The notes beneath the pieces are model-generated. The model saw nothing but the letters and a program-made list of their open reading frames with translations. It was not told the origin of the DNA and searched no databases. This document shows positions 26,566 through 38,103 of a stretch of DNA of 64,000 nt, piece after piece. Both the position numbers and the translations under genes were made by a program. Position 1 is the first letter of the stretch; each line of letters opens with the position of its first letter. The stretch is taken from the NCBI GenBank assembly GCA_013180625.2, contig SNVD02011423.1, forward strand, positions 1,032,530 to 1,096,529, in the 5' to 3' direction. This DNA is from Boswellia sacra (lineage: Eukaryota; Streptophyta; Magnoliopsida; Sapindales; Burseraceae).

Positions 26566-26936
26566 GCAAGTTGACTTACAAAGTAAATAGAATAATATAT
26601 TATTTAGACAAAGTTTAAAATTTTTAATACATTAAATTTTATTTATAAAACTGAAGGTTATAATTTTTTCCTTAAATATTCAAGTTTCTGTTACAACTCT
26701 AAAATAACTTTTAATGCATTAAATTTTATTTAAAAAAATTGAAGGTTACATTACTTTATCTTAATATTTAAGTTTTCGTTGCAACTTTAAAATATTTATG
26801 GTATTAAGTTGTTATAACTTTTATTAATTAATTTATTAGTTTAAAAGTTTTAAACAATTTTATTTTATTTTTAAATTTAAAATAGTTATTTAATTTAATT
26901 ATCGATTTCATATTTTCTTAAGTGTCTACTAATTGT
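26386..26936. other. AT-rich region with an AT microsatellite and a diverged duplication
   Basis: The sequence TGTTAGAAATATATTATTAA at 26395 looks like the start of a copia LTR, and could be the left edge of the decayed copia element whose gag begins at 29940, split by the Harbinger-like insertion; this is not provable here. An (AT)n tract spans about 26525-26559. Two diverged units of about 95 bp at 26615-26705 and 26708-26800 share CATTAAATTTTATTTA and GAAGGTTA. Confidence 0.35.
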
Positions 26937-27030
26937 TTAGGGTGTGTTCTTTCTTGTTTCTAGTGTTTTTGTTTCCAAAATGATTTGGAAAATGAATTTC
27001 ATGGATTCAGAGAATGTATTTTAAGTAAAG

Positions 27031-27290
27031 GATATGCGTTTGGAAATGTTTTCTGAAAATAGAATTTTGAAAACAAAAACAAGATATGCGTTTGGAAATG
27101 TTTTCTGGAAATGGAATTTCGAGAACAAAAACAAGATATGCGTTTGGAAATGTTTTCTGGAAATGGAATTTTGATAACAAAAACAAGATATGCGTTTGGA
27201 AATGTTTTCTGAAATTGGAATTTTGAAAACAAAAACAAGATATGTTTTTGGAAATGAATTCTGAAATTGTTCTCTGTTCTTTCTTGTTTT
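27031..27290. repeat. 52-bp minisatellite, four full units plus one degenerate
   Basis: Units start at 27031, 27083, 27135, 27187 and 27239, each opening GATATGCGTTTGGAAATGTT (the fifth is changed). Because 52 is not a multiple of three, all minus frames open up and create apparent repetitive proteins; they are not genes. The unit resembles the subterminal sequence of the surrounding Harbinger-like element, so it may be an amplified subterminal motif. Confidence 0.85.
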
Positions 27291-27657
27291 CAAATCCAGT
27301 TTTTTGTTCTGCATATTTTTCAATACAATTTCTATTCAATTTCTACCACATATTCTTTTCAAAATTCAAAAAAATTCAAAATCAACCACATTTTTTTTGG
27401 ATTTAATTATGTTTTTCTTATTCTAATAATAACAATAATAATAATAATTTTTATTATGTATTTTATTTTATTATTTTTTTAATGTTAGGCAAACCTAATG
27501 AATTGTTCCCCCAGACGTAGGATTCTGGCTCCTCATTTGGCGTTAATTGTTGGCAACTACGAAAATAAAATCATGCCATGATTTCCAATAAATTGTTTTG
27601 GTACAAGTAATAACCATAAATGGCATGGATGACTCCACCACAACTGGGTAGTTGGAA

Positions 27658-28498
27658 ATTGATTATTGCCTTTAAAAATCAAAGTGTATACGATGGGAAT
27701 CGACAACATCAAATACTCAGTCTAAAGAGGAATCTAGAAGAACAAGGACAACATAGCTAAATTATGAAACTAATTAAGCAAAACTTGATTACAAAATTCA
27801 TACATTTCCTCAAGGTTGAAGAAGAAAATTAATTATCGAAGTGTGTATTGCTGTCTTTCTGTAAATCATCCTGTTCTTAAATTTCTAGATGTGGAGAAAA
27901 ATCAATACCATCATATTACTAATTTACATTTGTTCATCAAAACTCCTATTATCAAAGTTAATTCGGTTATTTTTTTGTCAACATATACTTAAGGAAAGTA
28001 TATAGTTCAGGTAAAATCCGGCCAGTTCTATTTGAAGGATAGTTCCTCAGTTTTAAAACAAAATTATATTTAATTAACCTAATTAAATTCTGAATTATTA
28101 TTCAACTGACTCAGAGTAATTTGATCGATATTATTACAGAATTATTTGGTTGATAAATGACACAATCAACGTCTAGAGATACATCCAATACAATACAATA
28201 CACAATATATCATCCTAATTATATAGCTGAATAGCTATGCTCATCATCCACTGGAGGCTGTGAGCTAACTGAAAGTACAACAAAGGCTCCATACAAGACT
28301 GTAATAACAACTATATAATTGATTATTGCCTTTAAAAATCAAAGTGTATACGATGGGAATCGACAACATCAAATACTCAGTCTAAAGAGGAATCTAGAAG
28401 AACAAGGACAGCATAGCTAAATTATGAAACTAATTAAGCAAAACTTGATTACAAAATTCATACATTTCCTCAAGGTTGAAGAAGAAACTTAATTATCG
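27658..28498. repeat. Pair of 180-bp direct repeats 660 bp apart
   Basis: 27658-27838 and 28318-28498 are almost identical (I see two differences), starting ATTGATTATTGCC and ending TTAATTATCG. The repeats lack TG...CA ends and no primer site follows the left one, so an LTR interpretation is not supported. A recent internal duplication is more likely. Confidence 0.75.
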
Positions 28499-29301
28499 TT
28501 CATATCGAAGGTTCAATATCAAACAATATATATCCACAGGAAGGTTCAGATCCAACTCATACAATTTGTCGTTGTTATTTTATAAAAAGAAAAAAAAATC
28601 AATGATAAACCTAGGCTACTTTCCGGCAACTATAAACCAAAAATAGTTTCACTTCTTTTTCTTCTCTGGAAACTGAAAACCTATCTCGGCCCACTTAACA
28701 TGTCAAACTTCATCGACGTAAATCCAAATCCCAGAATCATTTTTCAACCTCCACCATTTTCTCAGCAACCAAACACAGCAAAAGACCAACACTACACCAT
28801 CAGAACAAAAACAATAACTAACACTGTAATCTGAGGAAGAGCAGAACAGCAATAGCAATAATCAAGTATAAAATGTACACATTAATCAATCCAAATACCC
28901 AATCAGCAAGCTGAAAGAAAAATCCAGATAATATAAATCCCAATTCCCCTGTGTAAATGCTATCATAGAAAGCAAAGCAAAGCATATCAGAGCCTTACAG
29001 CTAGGCCACAAAGAGAAGGCGTCGCTTTGTCTTATCTACGAAAGAATACAGAAAGAAAACTTCAAATTTTCAAACATTGACTATCTCGGCCAATCACAAC
29101 ACACAATTTTCAAACAACATAGCAAGTGCAAGAGAGAAAGAGAGGAAGCAGCGTCGTACCGTAGGCGAGGTGTGAGTTCTGGAGTGATGAGTTGAAAGAA
29201 GAAATTGGAGTCTCTTACCCAACCAGTTCACGATCAGCCAAATCGTTGGTTTACTAACGTGACGGTTTCGTTGGTGGATGGAGGTGGTAATGCCAGGAAA
29301 G

Positions 29302-29641
29302 GCGTCGGCGGCTACAGGGTAGGATAGAAGAGAGGAGAAGGCGAGAGGGGAGGAGTAGAGGAAACGGAAGGCGTCGACGGCAACAGTGCAGGATAGAAGA
29401 GATGAGAAGGCGAGAGGGGAGGGATAGAGGAAATGCAAGGCCTCGGCGGCGACAGGGCAGGATACAAGAACAGAGAAGGTGAGAGGGGAGGGTAGACGAA
29501 ATGCAAGCCGTCGGCGGCGACAAGGCAGGATAGAAGAGATGAGAAGGCGAGAAGGGAGGGGTAGAGGAAACGCAGGGCTCGACGGCGACAGGGCAGGACT
29601 GAAGAACAAAGAAGGCGAGAGGGGAGGGGCAGGGAAAATGC
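29302..29641. repeat. 68-69-bp GC-rich minisatellite, five units
   Basis: Units begin near 29302, 29371, 29440, 29508 and 29576, each with GCGTCGGCGGC-like, GACAGGGCAGGATA-like and GGCGAGAGGGGAGGG-like segments. It is purine-rich on the plus strand, and long ORFs appear on both strands as a by-product. It lies just inside the right end of the Harbinger-like element. Confidence 0.85.
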
Positions 29642-29939
29642 AAATAGTAATCCATAATTTGGATACTGTTTATATATCTAAGGAAAAAACTAGGGGTAAA
29701 AACGATAATTTTTTTGTTTTATGAAAATGAATTCCAAAAACGTATACGCACATGTATTGATGAAATGTTTTATTTTGGAAACGAAAAACGATACTCCGAA
29801 AACGTTATCGAACAGAGCCTTAATTAGTTTTAAATTTTATCAATTGCATATTGAATAACATGTGACATTTATTTTATATACTATGCATAGATTTATATTA
29901 GTTATTTCCTTTGCTTTTAGATATTTTAGTACGAAGAAA

Positions 29940-32900
29940 ATGAATAAGATTGAGGAAGCAAATAGTGTAAGACTTGAAAAATTTAATGGACAAAATTTTA
30001 GGAGATGGCAAAGACAATTGAGATATTGGCTTCCTATTCTAGGTTTAATCTCGGCTATTGAACCAATTAGTCAACCTAGTGAACTATCTGGTTAACCTAG
30101 TAATGAATATGCAACCCAACAAGCCTCTAGTTCCACTTCTACTTCCACAACTCAAATGTCAAAAGAGGAGATAGATTATCATTGTCACAATAGAATGTTG
30201 AGTGCCTTATCAGATCATCTATTTGATGTTTATGAAACTACCAAAAATGCCTTAGAATTGTGGAATCCTCTTGAAGCCGTTTATGGGATAGAAGATATTA
30301 GTCTAGATAGATTTGCTGTTTAAAATTTTAATCTTTATAAAATGATGGATTCTAAACCTATTAGAGATCAAGTTCATGACTTCCAAGAACTTTTGAGAAG
30401 AGTTGAGAAAAATGGTACTACTCTTAGTGAAGATTTTAAGGTGTCATGTTTAATAGAAAAGTTACCTGCTAGTTGATATGATTTTTCCAAATCTTTAAAA
30501 CATAGACAAGGAACTCTTTTCATGACACAAGTGATGAACTCACTTACAATTGAAGAAAACAATAGAATTGGTACTATTAATCAAATTGAAAGTACTAAAG
30601 TAAACTTAGTTGAAAACACAAGGAATTTCAAGAACAAAAGGAGAAATGGTTTTTAACCTAGGAAAATGAGCTTTAAAAATAAGAATAATCAACATAATAG
30701 GTCTAAGAATTCTAAAGGCAAAGGGGATAGGATTTGCTATATTTGTGGAAAGTCTAATCATATGGCAAAGGATTGCTATTACAAGAAGATAGAAGCTTAC
30801 AAATCTAAGCCTAAGCAACATTATAAAGATCAAAAGGATCAAGTACACGTCTTGGAAGAAGGAAGTCTAAGTGAACCAAACGAACCTCTCATTAGGTATA
30901 ATAATTCTAATTTTTTGAGTGTCAACTTTACTTACGAAAATAATGAATGGTGGTTACATTCAAGCGTGAATATTCATGTTTGTTCTGATATAAGTTATTT
31001 TAAAAATTATCAGAACTCAAGTGGAGGAAGTGTGACTTGAGGCAATAATATTGCTGCACAAGTACTTGGGATTGGGAATATTGAATAGAAGATGACCTCT
31101 AGAAAGATTTTTAATTCTCAAGGAAGTGTGTTATGTTCCTGAAGTGAGAAGAAATCTTGTTAGTGCGTCTTCTTTAGTTCAACAAGGATACAAAATTATT
31201 TTAGAGTCCAATAGAGGTGTAATCTCTAAAAATAATATATTTGTGGGTAAAGGTTATGTTTGTTGATGGTTTATTGGATTGAAGAAAACCTCTAGAAAGA
31301 CTTTAATTCTCAAGGAAGTGCGTTATATTCCTAAAGTGAGAAGAAATCTTGTTAGTGCGTCTTCTTTAGTTCAACAAGGATGCAAAATTGTTTTAGAGTC
31401 TAATAGAGTTGTAATCTCTAGAAATAACGTATTTGTAGATAAAGGTTATATTTGTGATGGTTTATTTAAGTTGAATAATTTTTCAAGATCTAATAAAGTT
31501 TCCAAAGTTTTTAATATTGAAACTTCTAATATTTGGCATGGGAGACTTGGACAGGTATCTTTAAAAAAAATCAAAAGAATGATGGATCTCGACTTAGTGC
31601 CTAAAGTTATCATTGATTTTAAACACAAATGTGAGATTTGTGTTCAAGGTAAACAACCTAGGAAGCCTTATAAGTCAGTTGAGAGGACAACCCAAGTTTT
31701 AGAACTTATACATAGTGATGTTTGTGATTCTAATCGATCACCTACTAGAGGAGGAATTAGATACTTTGTAACATTTATTGATGATTGTTCTAAGTATTGT
31801 TATGTATACTTGATTAAAACTAAGGATGAGGTATTTGATAAATTTAAAGTATACAAAAATGAAGTAGAAAATCAATTAGATAAAAGAATTAAGAAGCTTA
31901 AATCTGATAGAGAAGGTGAGTATACTTTAAGTATTTTAAGTACTTTTTTGTGAAGAGAATGGTATTATTCATGGGTTAACTCCGCCTTACTCACTACAAT
32001 CTAGTGGGGTTGCGGAGAGGAAGAATAGAACTTTGATGGATATGGTAAATTCTATGTTGATAAGTTCTGGTTTACCAGAGAATTTGTGGGGGGAAGCAAT
32101 ATGATCTACATGTTTTATATTGACTAGAATAAAGATTAAGGAGTTAGAGAAAACTTCTTATGAAATTTGGAAAAGAAGAGTTCCTAGTCTTAAAATCCTT
32201 AAAGTATGGGGGTGCTTGGCTAAGGTTGGTGTACCTGAGCCTAAGAGAAAGAAAATATGACAAAAAAATAATAGATGCAGTTTTTATTGGATATGCCCAA
32301 AATAGTAGTGCAAATAGATTTTTAGTTACAAATTCTGTGACATATCTAATAACACAATCATAGAAGCTAGAGAAGTTACTTATTTTGAAATATTTTTCCT
32401 TTTAAAACTAGAATTCAAAAAACCATTTATGGTCCATCTCCTGCGATTGATAATGAGAAAACACTTAATAATTTATCAGTTGATGAATCACAAGTTGAAC
32501 CTGGGAGGAGTAAAAGACCTAGAAAAGAAAAGAATTTTGAAGAAGAATTTTATACTTACTTGGTAGAAGGAGATCCTAGTTCTTATAAAGAAGCTATAAC
32601 TTCCATTGATGCACATTTTTTGAAGGAATTTATAAATAGTGAATTTGAATATATAATTCAAAACAACACTTCAGTTTTAGTGGATCTTCCACTTGGGAAC
32701 AAAGCAATAGATTGTAAATAGGTCTTTAGAAAGAAGTTGAAATTGGATGGTTCTATAGATAAGTATAAGGTAAGGCTAGTAGCAAAAGGATGTACATAAA
32801 GAGAAGGAAAAGACTATTTTAATAATTACTCACCAATTTCTAGTATTACAACGATTAGGATTTTGATAGCTTCAGCATCTATATAATTTAGTTATTCATC

Positions 32901-32985
32901 AAATGGATGTAAAGACCCTTTTTTTAAATGGAGGTTTAGATGAAGAAATTTATATGAAATAACCTGAAGATTTTATATTTCTGAT
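29940..32985 (+). mobile_element. Decayed, truncated Ty1/copia retrotransposon
   Basis: Pieces of a copia polyprotein follow in order: gag start (MNKIEEANSVRLEKFNG at 29940), CCHC knuckle CYICGKSNHMAKDC near 30738, a protease remnant whose active site has become HSSVN, GAG-pre-integrase (about 31530-31670), and an integrase core with HSDVC and FIDDCSKY. The second Asp box is SDREGEY. A reverse transcriptase start lies near 32720-32960. The frame is broken many times, for example TAA at 30093, TGA at 31039 and TGA at 31951. The YVDD box, RNase H and both LTRs are missing. It is not functional. Confidence 0.85.
31084..31470 (+). repeat. 193-bp tandem duplication inside the decayed copia element
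   Basis: 31084-31276 is repeated at 31277-31470, both opening near CCTCTAGAAAGA and containing GAAATCTTGTTAGTGCGTCT. The copies differ by scattered substitutions, so the duplication is not new. It doubles the segment between the protease remnant and the integrase. Confidence 0.8.
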
Positions 32986-33084
32986 TTTTCAATTACCAGG
33001 TGTTGCAAAATTTTTTATTCTTTTTTTAATTTTTAATTGTTGATTTTCATAGATAAATTAATGGTTTGCACATCTTGTATCAAA

Positions 33085-33355
33085 ATGAGTTAGTAGTGTG
33101 CTGGTAGGATAGTGCATTCCCATCTTAGTTGCTTGAGCTCGAGTCTCATCAATGTAAATGTTTTTTCATATCTGAAACTAAGTGGGAGGACCTATGTTTT
33201 TTTTCATATCTTCATATAAAGGACCTATTTACTGTTGATCTCACAAACGATAACAAATACCTATTAACGTCGAGGTCATTTCTACATATTTTAAAAAAGT
33301 TGAGGTTATTTTGTATTTAGGATAAATCAATGGGTCATTTACAAAATTTCTCCTA
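33085..33355 (+). mobile_element. tRNA-derived SINE-like element, copy 2
   Basis: An A-box-like stretch (TAGTGTGCTGGTAGG near 33092) and a B-box-like stretch (AGCTCGAGTCTC near 33136) are about 40 bp apart. The tail (GAGGTTATTTTGTATTTAGG, then GGTCATTTACAAAATTTCTC) resembles that of the minus-strand SINE at 24790-25005. It sits between the truncated copia element and the start of the duplicated PDR segment. Confidence 0.45.
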
Positions 33356-33442
33356 AAAAAAGAATTACAATAAAATTGGTGAATCTCCAAAAGATAACCA
33401 AAATTACAATTTAAAAAAAAAAGTTTGTACAACAAAAAAAAG

Positions 33443-34348
33443 GACCCTTATCAATTTTAGTTATTTTCTATTTTGTTAAACCCTTTTGCATTTGTTTGTG
33501 TTTCGATAAATTCAATATTCACCACAAAATTCTTTATACATACTTTACAGCAAACTCAAGTTACTCAACCTAAATTTTACTATATATGTCTTTCATTAAA
33601 CTAGTTATTTTATTAAATTAATTAATTTGATTTAAATTAATTATTTAAAAATTTTATAACAAGTAAAATATAGAACATATATGATAATACTTAGCAAGAG
33701 TATATATACTAAATTAGTAGTTTTCTACAGTTTTTGTTAATAAAAATGAACAATCTTTATATTCAAATCTATTCAAAATTTAATTAAATTTAAATCATTC
33801 ACATTTTAGATTAACAAAACCCTAAATAAAAGATCAAATATTATACATTTTAAACATATACTAGTATTTAAGCAAAAATAAAACTGAGGACGTTACGATT
33901 TTAGTTGGCCTTTAACGTAAGTTATTTGGAGATAGAATTTTAACTTTCTATAATAATAAGATTGGTTTATGTTAATTTTTATAATTGGTCTTAACTTGTG
34001 TTTTGACAAGTAAAAAATATCATATAATCATCTAAAAAAGTCCTAAGACAATACAAGTTACAATTTTTTCTATGAAGTTTCTCAATTTAACATTTATATT
34101 TAAGTAAGCACTAAGAAAAGAAAAGAAAATCGTTTTTAATATAGAATTTAAAATAAGAAGGAAAAATAGCAAACGTCTACTTTAAATTTTTTTATTTTTT
34201 GCATTGAAATTTATAAACTAAAAACAATCAATAACAACATTCATCATTTCTTTTAGAATTCTCTCTTGATCTAAGTTTTACATGGGTAGAATCTAAAGAC
34301 AGGATCGATAATAAATTAAAAAAATGACAAGATATAATAAATAGTAAC
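33443..34348 (+). repeat. Left part of the duplicated PDR segment (distal promoter)
   Basis: This block aligns with 14982-15900 upstream of the intact PDR gene; for example GACCCTTATCAATTTTA and AGCAAACTCAAGTTACTCAA occur in both. It is cut at 34348 by the gypsy element and resumes at 47877. The left breakpoint falls inside the MITE-like element of the first copy. Confidence 0.85.
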
Positions 34349-36978
34349 TGACACATCCGAAAAAGGATTGTCTTTCAAGTATAGGAGTGTCGAAGTAATA
34401 AACCCAGTAAGACAGGGGTCGATCCACGAGGAAGGAGATTTTAGCGCTACAAACTATAAGCAAGCAAATATGATGTGGATGATTCCAATAGATGGCAATA
34501 TAATATCAACAAGTATGAGTAAAGAACAAGTTCTTAAATAATAAATGAGAATAATACAAGAGAAATTAACACAATAATAATGAAAACTAAGGTTAGGGGA
34601 TTCGCCCTTGATATTTCGAATAAGGATAAACAACCCATTTTAGTTATATGAATTATATTTGCTTCGTTACCAATATTTATACCACTACTTGTAAATGGGT
34701 TCAAGCATCCAATGTGCCAATCTCCATGTGTCAACAACAAATCAAAGTTCCTAACTAGATTTGTGTCGGTAAGAAAAAACCATACGACATCTAGAAAGGA
34801 TCCAAGCATTTGATGTACCAAGGATTGTCTACAACGGATCAATACCTCCACTTTACGAGTGGTGTCAAGATTGATTAAGAAAGTAAATATATATCATATG
34901 AAATAAACAACATAAGATTATGATAATTAAGCCTATATTAAAGGGTTAGAGAATCCTTACTCTCATATCAAGGGTTTCACCCTTTCACCTTAGCAAGAGA
35001 GAAATTAGAAAGACATTATAAGAGAAAGAAAACAAATTGCAAGAAAAAGAGAATTCATTAATAACATAAACACACAAGAGAGAAAAACACAATACAAGAT
35101 CCCAGCAAGGCCAAGATGCCTTCATGGGTCACAAGGCACTTCTATTTATAGATACATTCAGAGACAAACTTGTCAAATTACAAAGGAATAATTGTCAAAT
35201 ATTAGATGCACCAACTTTGACAATTGGGGTAATTAGGTGAACCGACTTTGGCCACAAATTTTGATATTGAATTTTTGAGAATTTTAATCACATGTCTTCA
35301 TGAAAGTCATAGATATTTCTCTCAAATTTCTAGAACATCTTGATTCATACGATTTGGATACGTATTCTGAGAGATATGATCAAAATACTGAGGCATGATT
35401 AGGCTGGGCCGAAACTGCAGATGGGTTTACTTCAAGCCCATTTTTGGTTCATTAAGAGCTAGAATTTGATGATGCTCCTGAAATACAATCTTGTAGATAA
35501 TTTAATCAGCTTTCCAAAACATTAATATTTACATCATTATGATCTATAAATTGAGAGTTATGTCTATTTTACCGAACCTGTAATAAAACCAAAATTAAGA
35601 GGAAGTTAATTCCAAAAATGTAAAGACTACAAATATGCTTAAGTTGAGGAATTTAATGACACTATTAATGCAATATGATGAACTAAGCTCTTATTAAACA
35701 TAAATATTTAAGTGTTCATCACACTCCCCAACCAGCTTATTGCTAGTCTCGGAATTTAGAAGTGATTTATAGAATTTAGTGATTTATAGAATTTAGAAGT
35801 GATTTATAGAAGTGTTTAAGTTGAGGAATTTAATGACACTATTCCCTAGCAATTAAAGCGTTATTATTTAAAAGTGATTTATAGAATTTTACATCCAAGG
35901 TGATCATTATTGCACTCTCCTTGATTTTATCCAAATAAACAAACTCTCAACTTTTTTTTATGACTCATGTACCCTTCAGTCAAGATATCAATAAACCTTC
36001 TTTTTGTGCTCAGTCAACACATGACTATGGGGCTTATTAGAAAGAAGCCATATCGGTTCTAATATTTGTTAAGGCTAACAACCTTAGGTAAGGGGCATTT
36101 ATTCATTTTATATATATATTTTTTTTCTCTTTTTTTCTTTTTTTTTGAAGGAATGCATCTTTAACCCATGTAGCGAGCCTTAGGCTAATGACTCCCAGAC
36201 CAGTTAGCCTTAGGGCATTAGGTGTTAAGACACCCCTTCGAGCTTAACGACTCGGGTTGTCGATGCTTTATTTTTGCTTAGAAACTTGTGGATAGTGCAA
36301 TGTTCAATCCCATTAAACTTTCTCCTTAATCCATGTAGCGAGCTTTGGGCCAATAGCTCCCAAACCAGTTGGTCTTAGGGTATTAGGTGTTGAGGCACCC
36401 CTCGGGCTTAACTGCTTGAATTAAGGAGGCTACGAGATCAAACTTATCCACATTACTCTCTTTTTTTTACCTTTTTTTTTTCTTTCACTTTTTTTTTTTT
36501 TACTTTCCCCTTCCTTTTGTTGTTATCCTAAACAAAATAAAAGAACTCAAATATTGTAAAATTTCATTTCGCCACACACAATCTTGCATCAAGGTATGTG
36601 TGTGTGTGAAGAAACGTTCATGAATACTTACTTAACGAGTACATAAGCACACAGTTTATTAAATGATAATGTTGTGAGAATTCATAGATTTGAATAATTC
36701 AAAGTGAAATGAATAAGACATCCTTGTTATAAAATTCAAAAATCAAGACTAAATAATATCAAGTTAGCTAAAATAAGTTCACAAAATCAAAATAAATTGA
36801 CAAATTGGTTAGAATGGGTTTTAAGAGTTCAAACTGGTCCTCCTTACTCTGCCATTCCTGACCCAGAATGCGTCCCAAGAGGATTTGAACTCCTTACGCT
36901 GCACTCTGAATCTGATTACTAACTCGTTTTTTTTTTTTAAGAAAAAGAAAATTCAAAACATACTTATGTCTACTATCA
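34349..36978 (-). repeat. Gypsy 3' LTR (2630 bp)
   Basis: The plus strand begins TGACACATCC and ends TACTATCA. The repeat has the same length as the other LTR (2630 bp) and differs by scattered substitutions and homopolymer changes. On the minus strand a TATA box (TATAAATAG, complement at 35142-35150) marks the likely U3/R promoter. The reading frame at 34534-34851, also present in the other LTR, has no recognisable domain and is probably leader sequence. Confidence 0.8.
36150..36430. repeat. Internal duplication within the gypsy LTR
   Basis: Two diverged units share CATGTAGCGAGC, CCAGACCAGTT/CCAAACCAGTT and TTAGGTGTTRAG (about 36166-36260 and 36340-36425). The same pair is present in the other LTR at about 46110-46360, so the duplication predates the element's insertion. 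Confidence 0.7.
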
Positions 36979-36992
36979 TTCCCCCCCAACCA
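36979..36992 (-). other. Polypurine tract of the gypsy element
   Basis: On the minus strand, GGTTGGGGGGGAA lies directly before the LTR start TGATAGTAG. It is preceded by CATTGAGGACAATG, a phrase I associate with the region before the polypurine tract of Athila/Tat elements. It fixes the 3' LTR start. The same tract at 46919-46932, next to the 5' LTR, is what reveals the second partial unit. Confidence 0.75.
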
Positions 36993-37128
36993 AATGAAAC
37001 ATTGTCCTCAATGTTTAAATGTAGAGAGATAAAGTATAGGAGACATTACCTGAAGCTTCTGTTATTCAAGAGAGATGACTTGAAAGACTTATAAAATGCT
37101 AAAAATAAAAGACAAGAAAAGAAAAAAA

Positions 37129-37795
37129 TTACATACGGAGATTCAGATCTAATTTGCGCTTTTTATTTTGCCATTCTGACCAATTAATTTGAGTACTAGC
37201 TGGGTCAGGTTTGAACTCAACTGCTTGTAATTTGTCGAGTAACTCACCAGCAGAATTGGCAGAAACAAGGATCTGTCTCGCCGAATGAGGGATAAAATTT
37301 TATTCTACAGCTGCATCAACAAAACTTATTAAAGAATCAAAGAAATTGTTAACATTCAACAAACCTATTGGTTTTTGATAGAGATTCAGTTGGGCCCAAG
37401 AGGCAATTTGAAAAATTTCTTCGAGGGTACCAAAGCCACCTGGTAAAGCAATAAAAGCATCTGAATTGATGAGCATATGTGCCATGCATTCATGCATAGA
37501 GGAGACTTGTAACTCATGCCCAACCATTTTTCCAACAATGCTTTCTATAGCCAAAGCTTTAGGAATAACTCCTAAAACTTGACTACCTCCTACACATGCA
37601 GCTCTTGACACACAACCCATTAACCCGAGGCTACCTCCCCCATAAACCACATGAATCTTTCTTTCAGCCAGTAGTCTACCAAGATAATTTGCTGCCTCGA
37701 CAAACTCTTCACTTTTACCCTGTCGAGATCCACAGAATACACATATCTTTTGGATTTGATGTTTTGAAGTTCCCTCAATGTTTATGCAACTCTCT
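37129..37795 (-). pseudogene. LOG-like cytokinin-activating domain captured by the gypsy element (copy A)
   Basis: LOG enzymes hydrolyse cytokinin riboside 5'-monophosphates to free cytokinin base plus ribose 5-phosphate. This frame starts after a TAG at 37798-37800 and reads CVFCGSRQGKSEEF, then VVYGGGSLGLMG (about 37615-37653), then the signature PGGFGTLEE (about 37419-37445). It passes through an in-frame TAA at 37300-37302 and continues as a LOG-like tail (ARQILVSANSAGELLDKL) to the stop at 37129. That is about 219 codons without introns, whereas plant LOG genes normally have several, so it looks like a captured cDNA. There is no ATG before the domain. It is in the same sense as gag-pol, between integrase and the polypurine tract. 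Confidence 0.8.
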
Positions 37796-38103
37796 AACTA
37801 TGTGTAAAGATGAGAATAAGAAATGTGGTATTTATAGAGTGCAAAAAAAAAAAAGGTATGCTAATGATGAAATCTAAATAGATAGCTCAGTTGCTTTTTG
37901 AAAAATATGACAATAATGCATAGAAATGCAAAAAAGACGATGAAATAAGGCACCATAAGTCAAACAAAAGATAAAAATTCAAAAATGACAGCTATGAGGC
38001 ATTAAAATTCAAAGTTGATGGCACGTATGCATATGTACAGGTAGTTGTGACTGTGGCTCACATCTTCCTCTGGTTTTACGTCTAGAAACGGCTTAAACAC
38101 CTT

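Larger units (their letters stand above)
26937..29822. mobile_element. Non-autonomous PIF/Harbinger-like DNA transposon, 2.88 kb
   Basis: The element runs 26940-29819 between TTA duplications at 26937-26939 and 29820-29822. The left end reads GGGTGTGTTC. The right end, reverse-complemented, reads GGCTCTGTTC. Both continue into a shared subterminal block, TTTTTGTTTCCAAAAT on the left and TTTTTCGTTTCCAAAAT on the right. TTA duplications with such ends point to PIF/Harbinger. No transposase or Myb ORF is visible, so mobilisation would need a partner. It carries a 52-bp minisatellite, a 180-bp direct repeat and a GC-rich 68-bp minisatellite. It sits between AT-rich sequence and the gag of a decayed copia element. 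Confidence 0.65.

Noticed and set aside
27007..27339. Overlapping minus-strand ORFs encoding a repetitive protein
   Set aside because: They arise from the 52-bp minisatellite, which opens all frames; all three frames give similar peptides.
27658..28498. TRIM-type miniature LTR element formed by the 180-bp direct repeats
   Set aside because: The repeats do not end in TG...CA, no primer site follows the left repeat, and no target duplication is seen.
29094..29655. Ser/Pro-rich minus-strand ORFs of up to 171 codons
   Set aside because: They lie over the 68-bp minisatellite and reflect its composition; several frames are open at once.
34534..34851. 105-codon minus ORF conserved in both gypsy LTRs (also 44394-44792)
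   Set aside because: Conservation is explained by LTR identity; it lies downstream of the LTR TATA box in the leader and has no recognisable domain.
37596..37877. Plus-strand ORF opposite the LOG segment (and 47536-47814)
   Set aside because: It is antisense shadow of the LOG-like frame, which carries the family motifs.
34349..37932. LTR of 3.5 kb that includes the LOG segment
   Set aside because: No polypurine tract lies next to 37933, no target duplication matches, and a clear polypurine tract sits at 36979 beside a TG start, giving two LTRs of exactly 2630 bp. It is kept as an alternative only.
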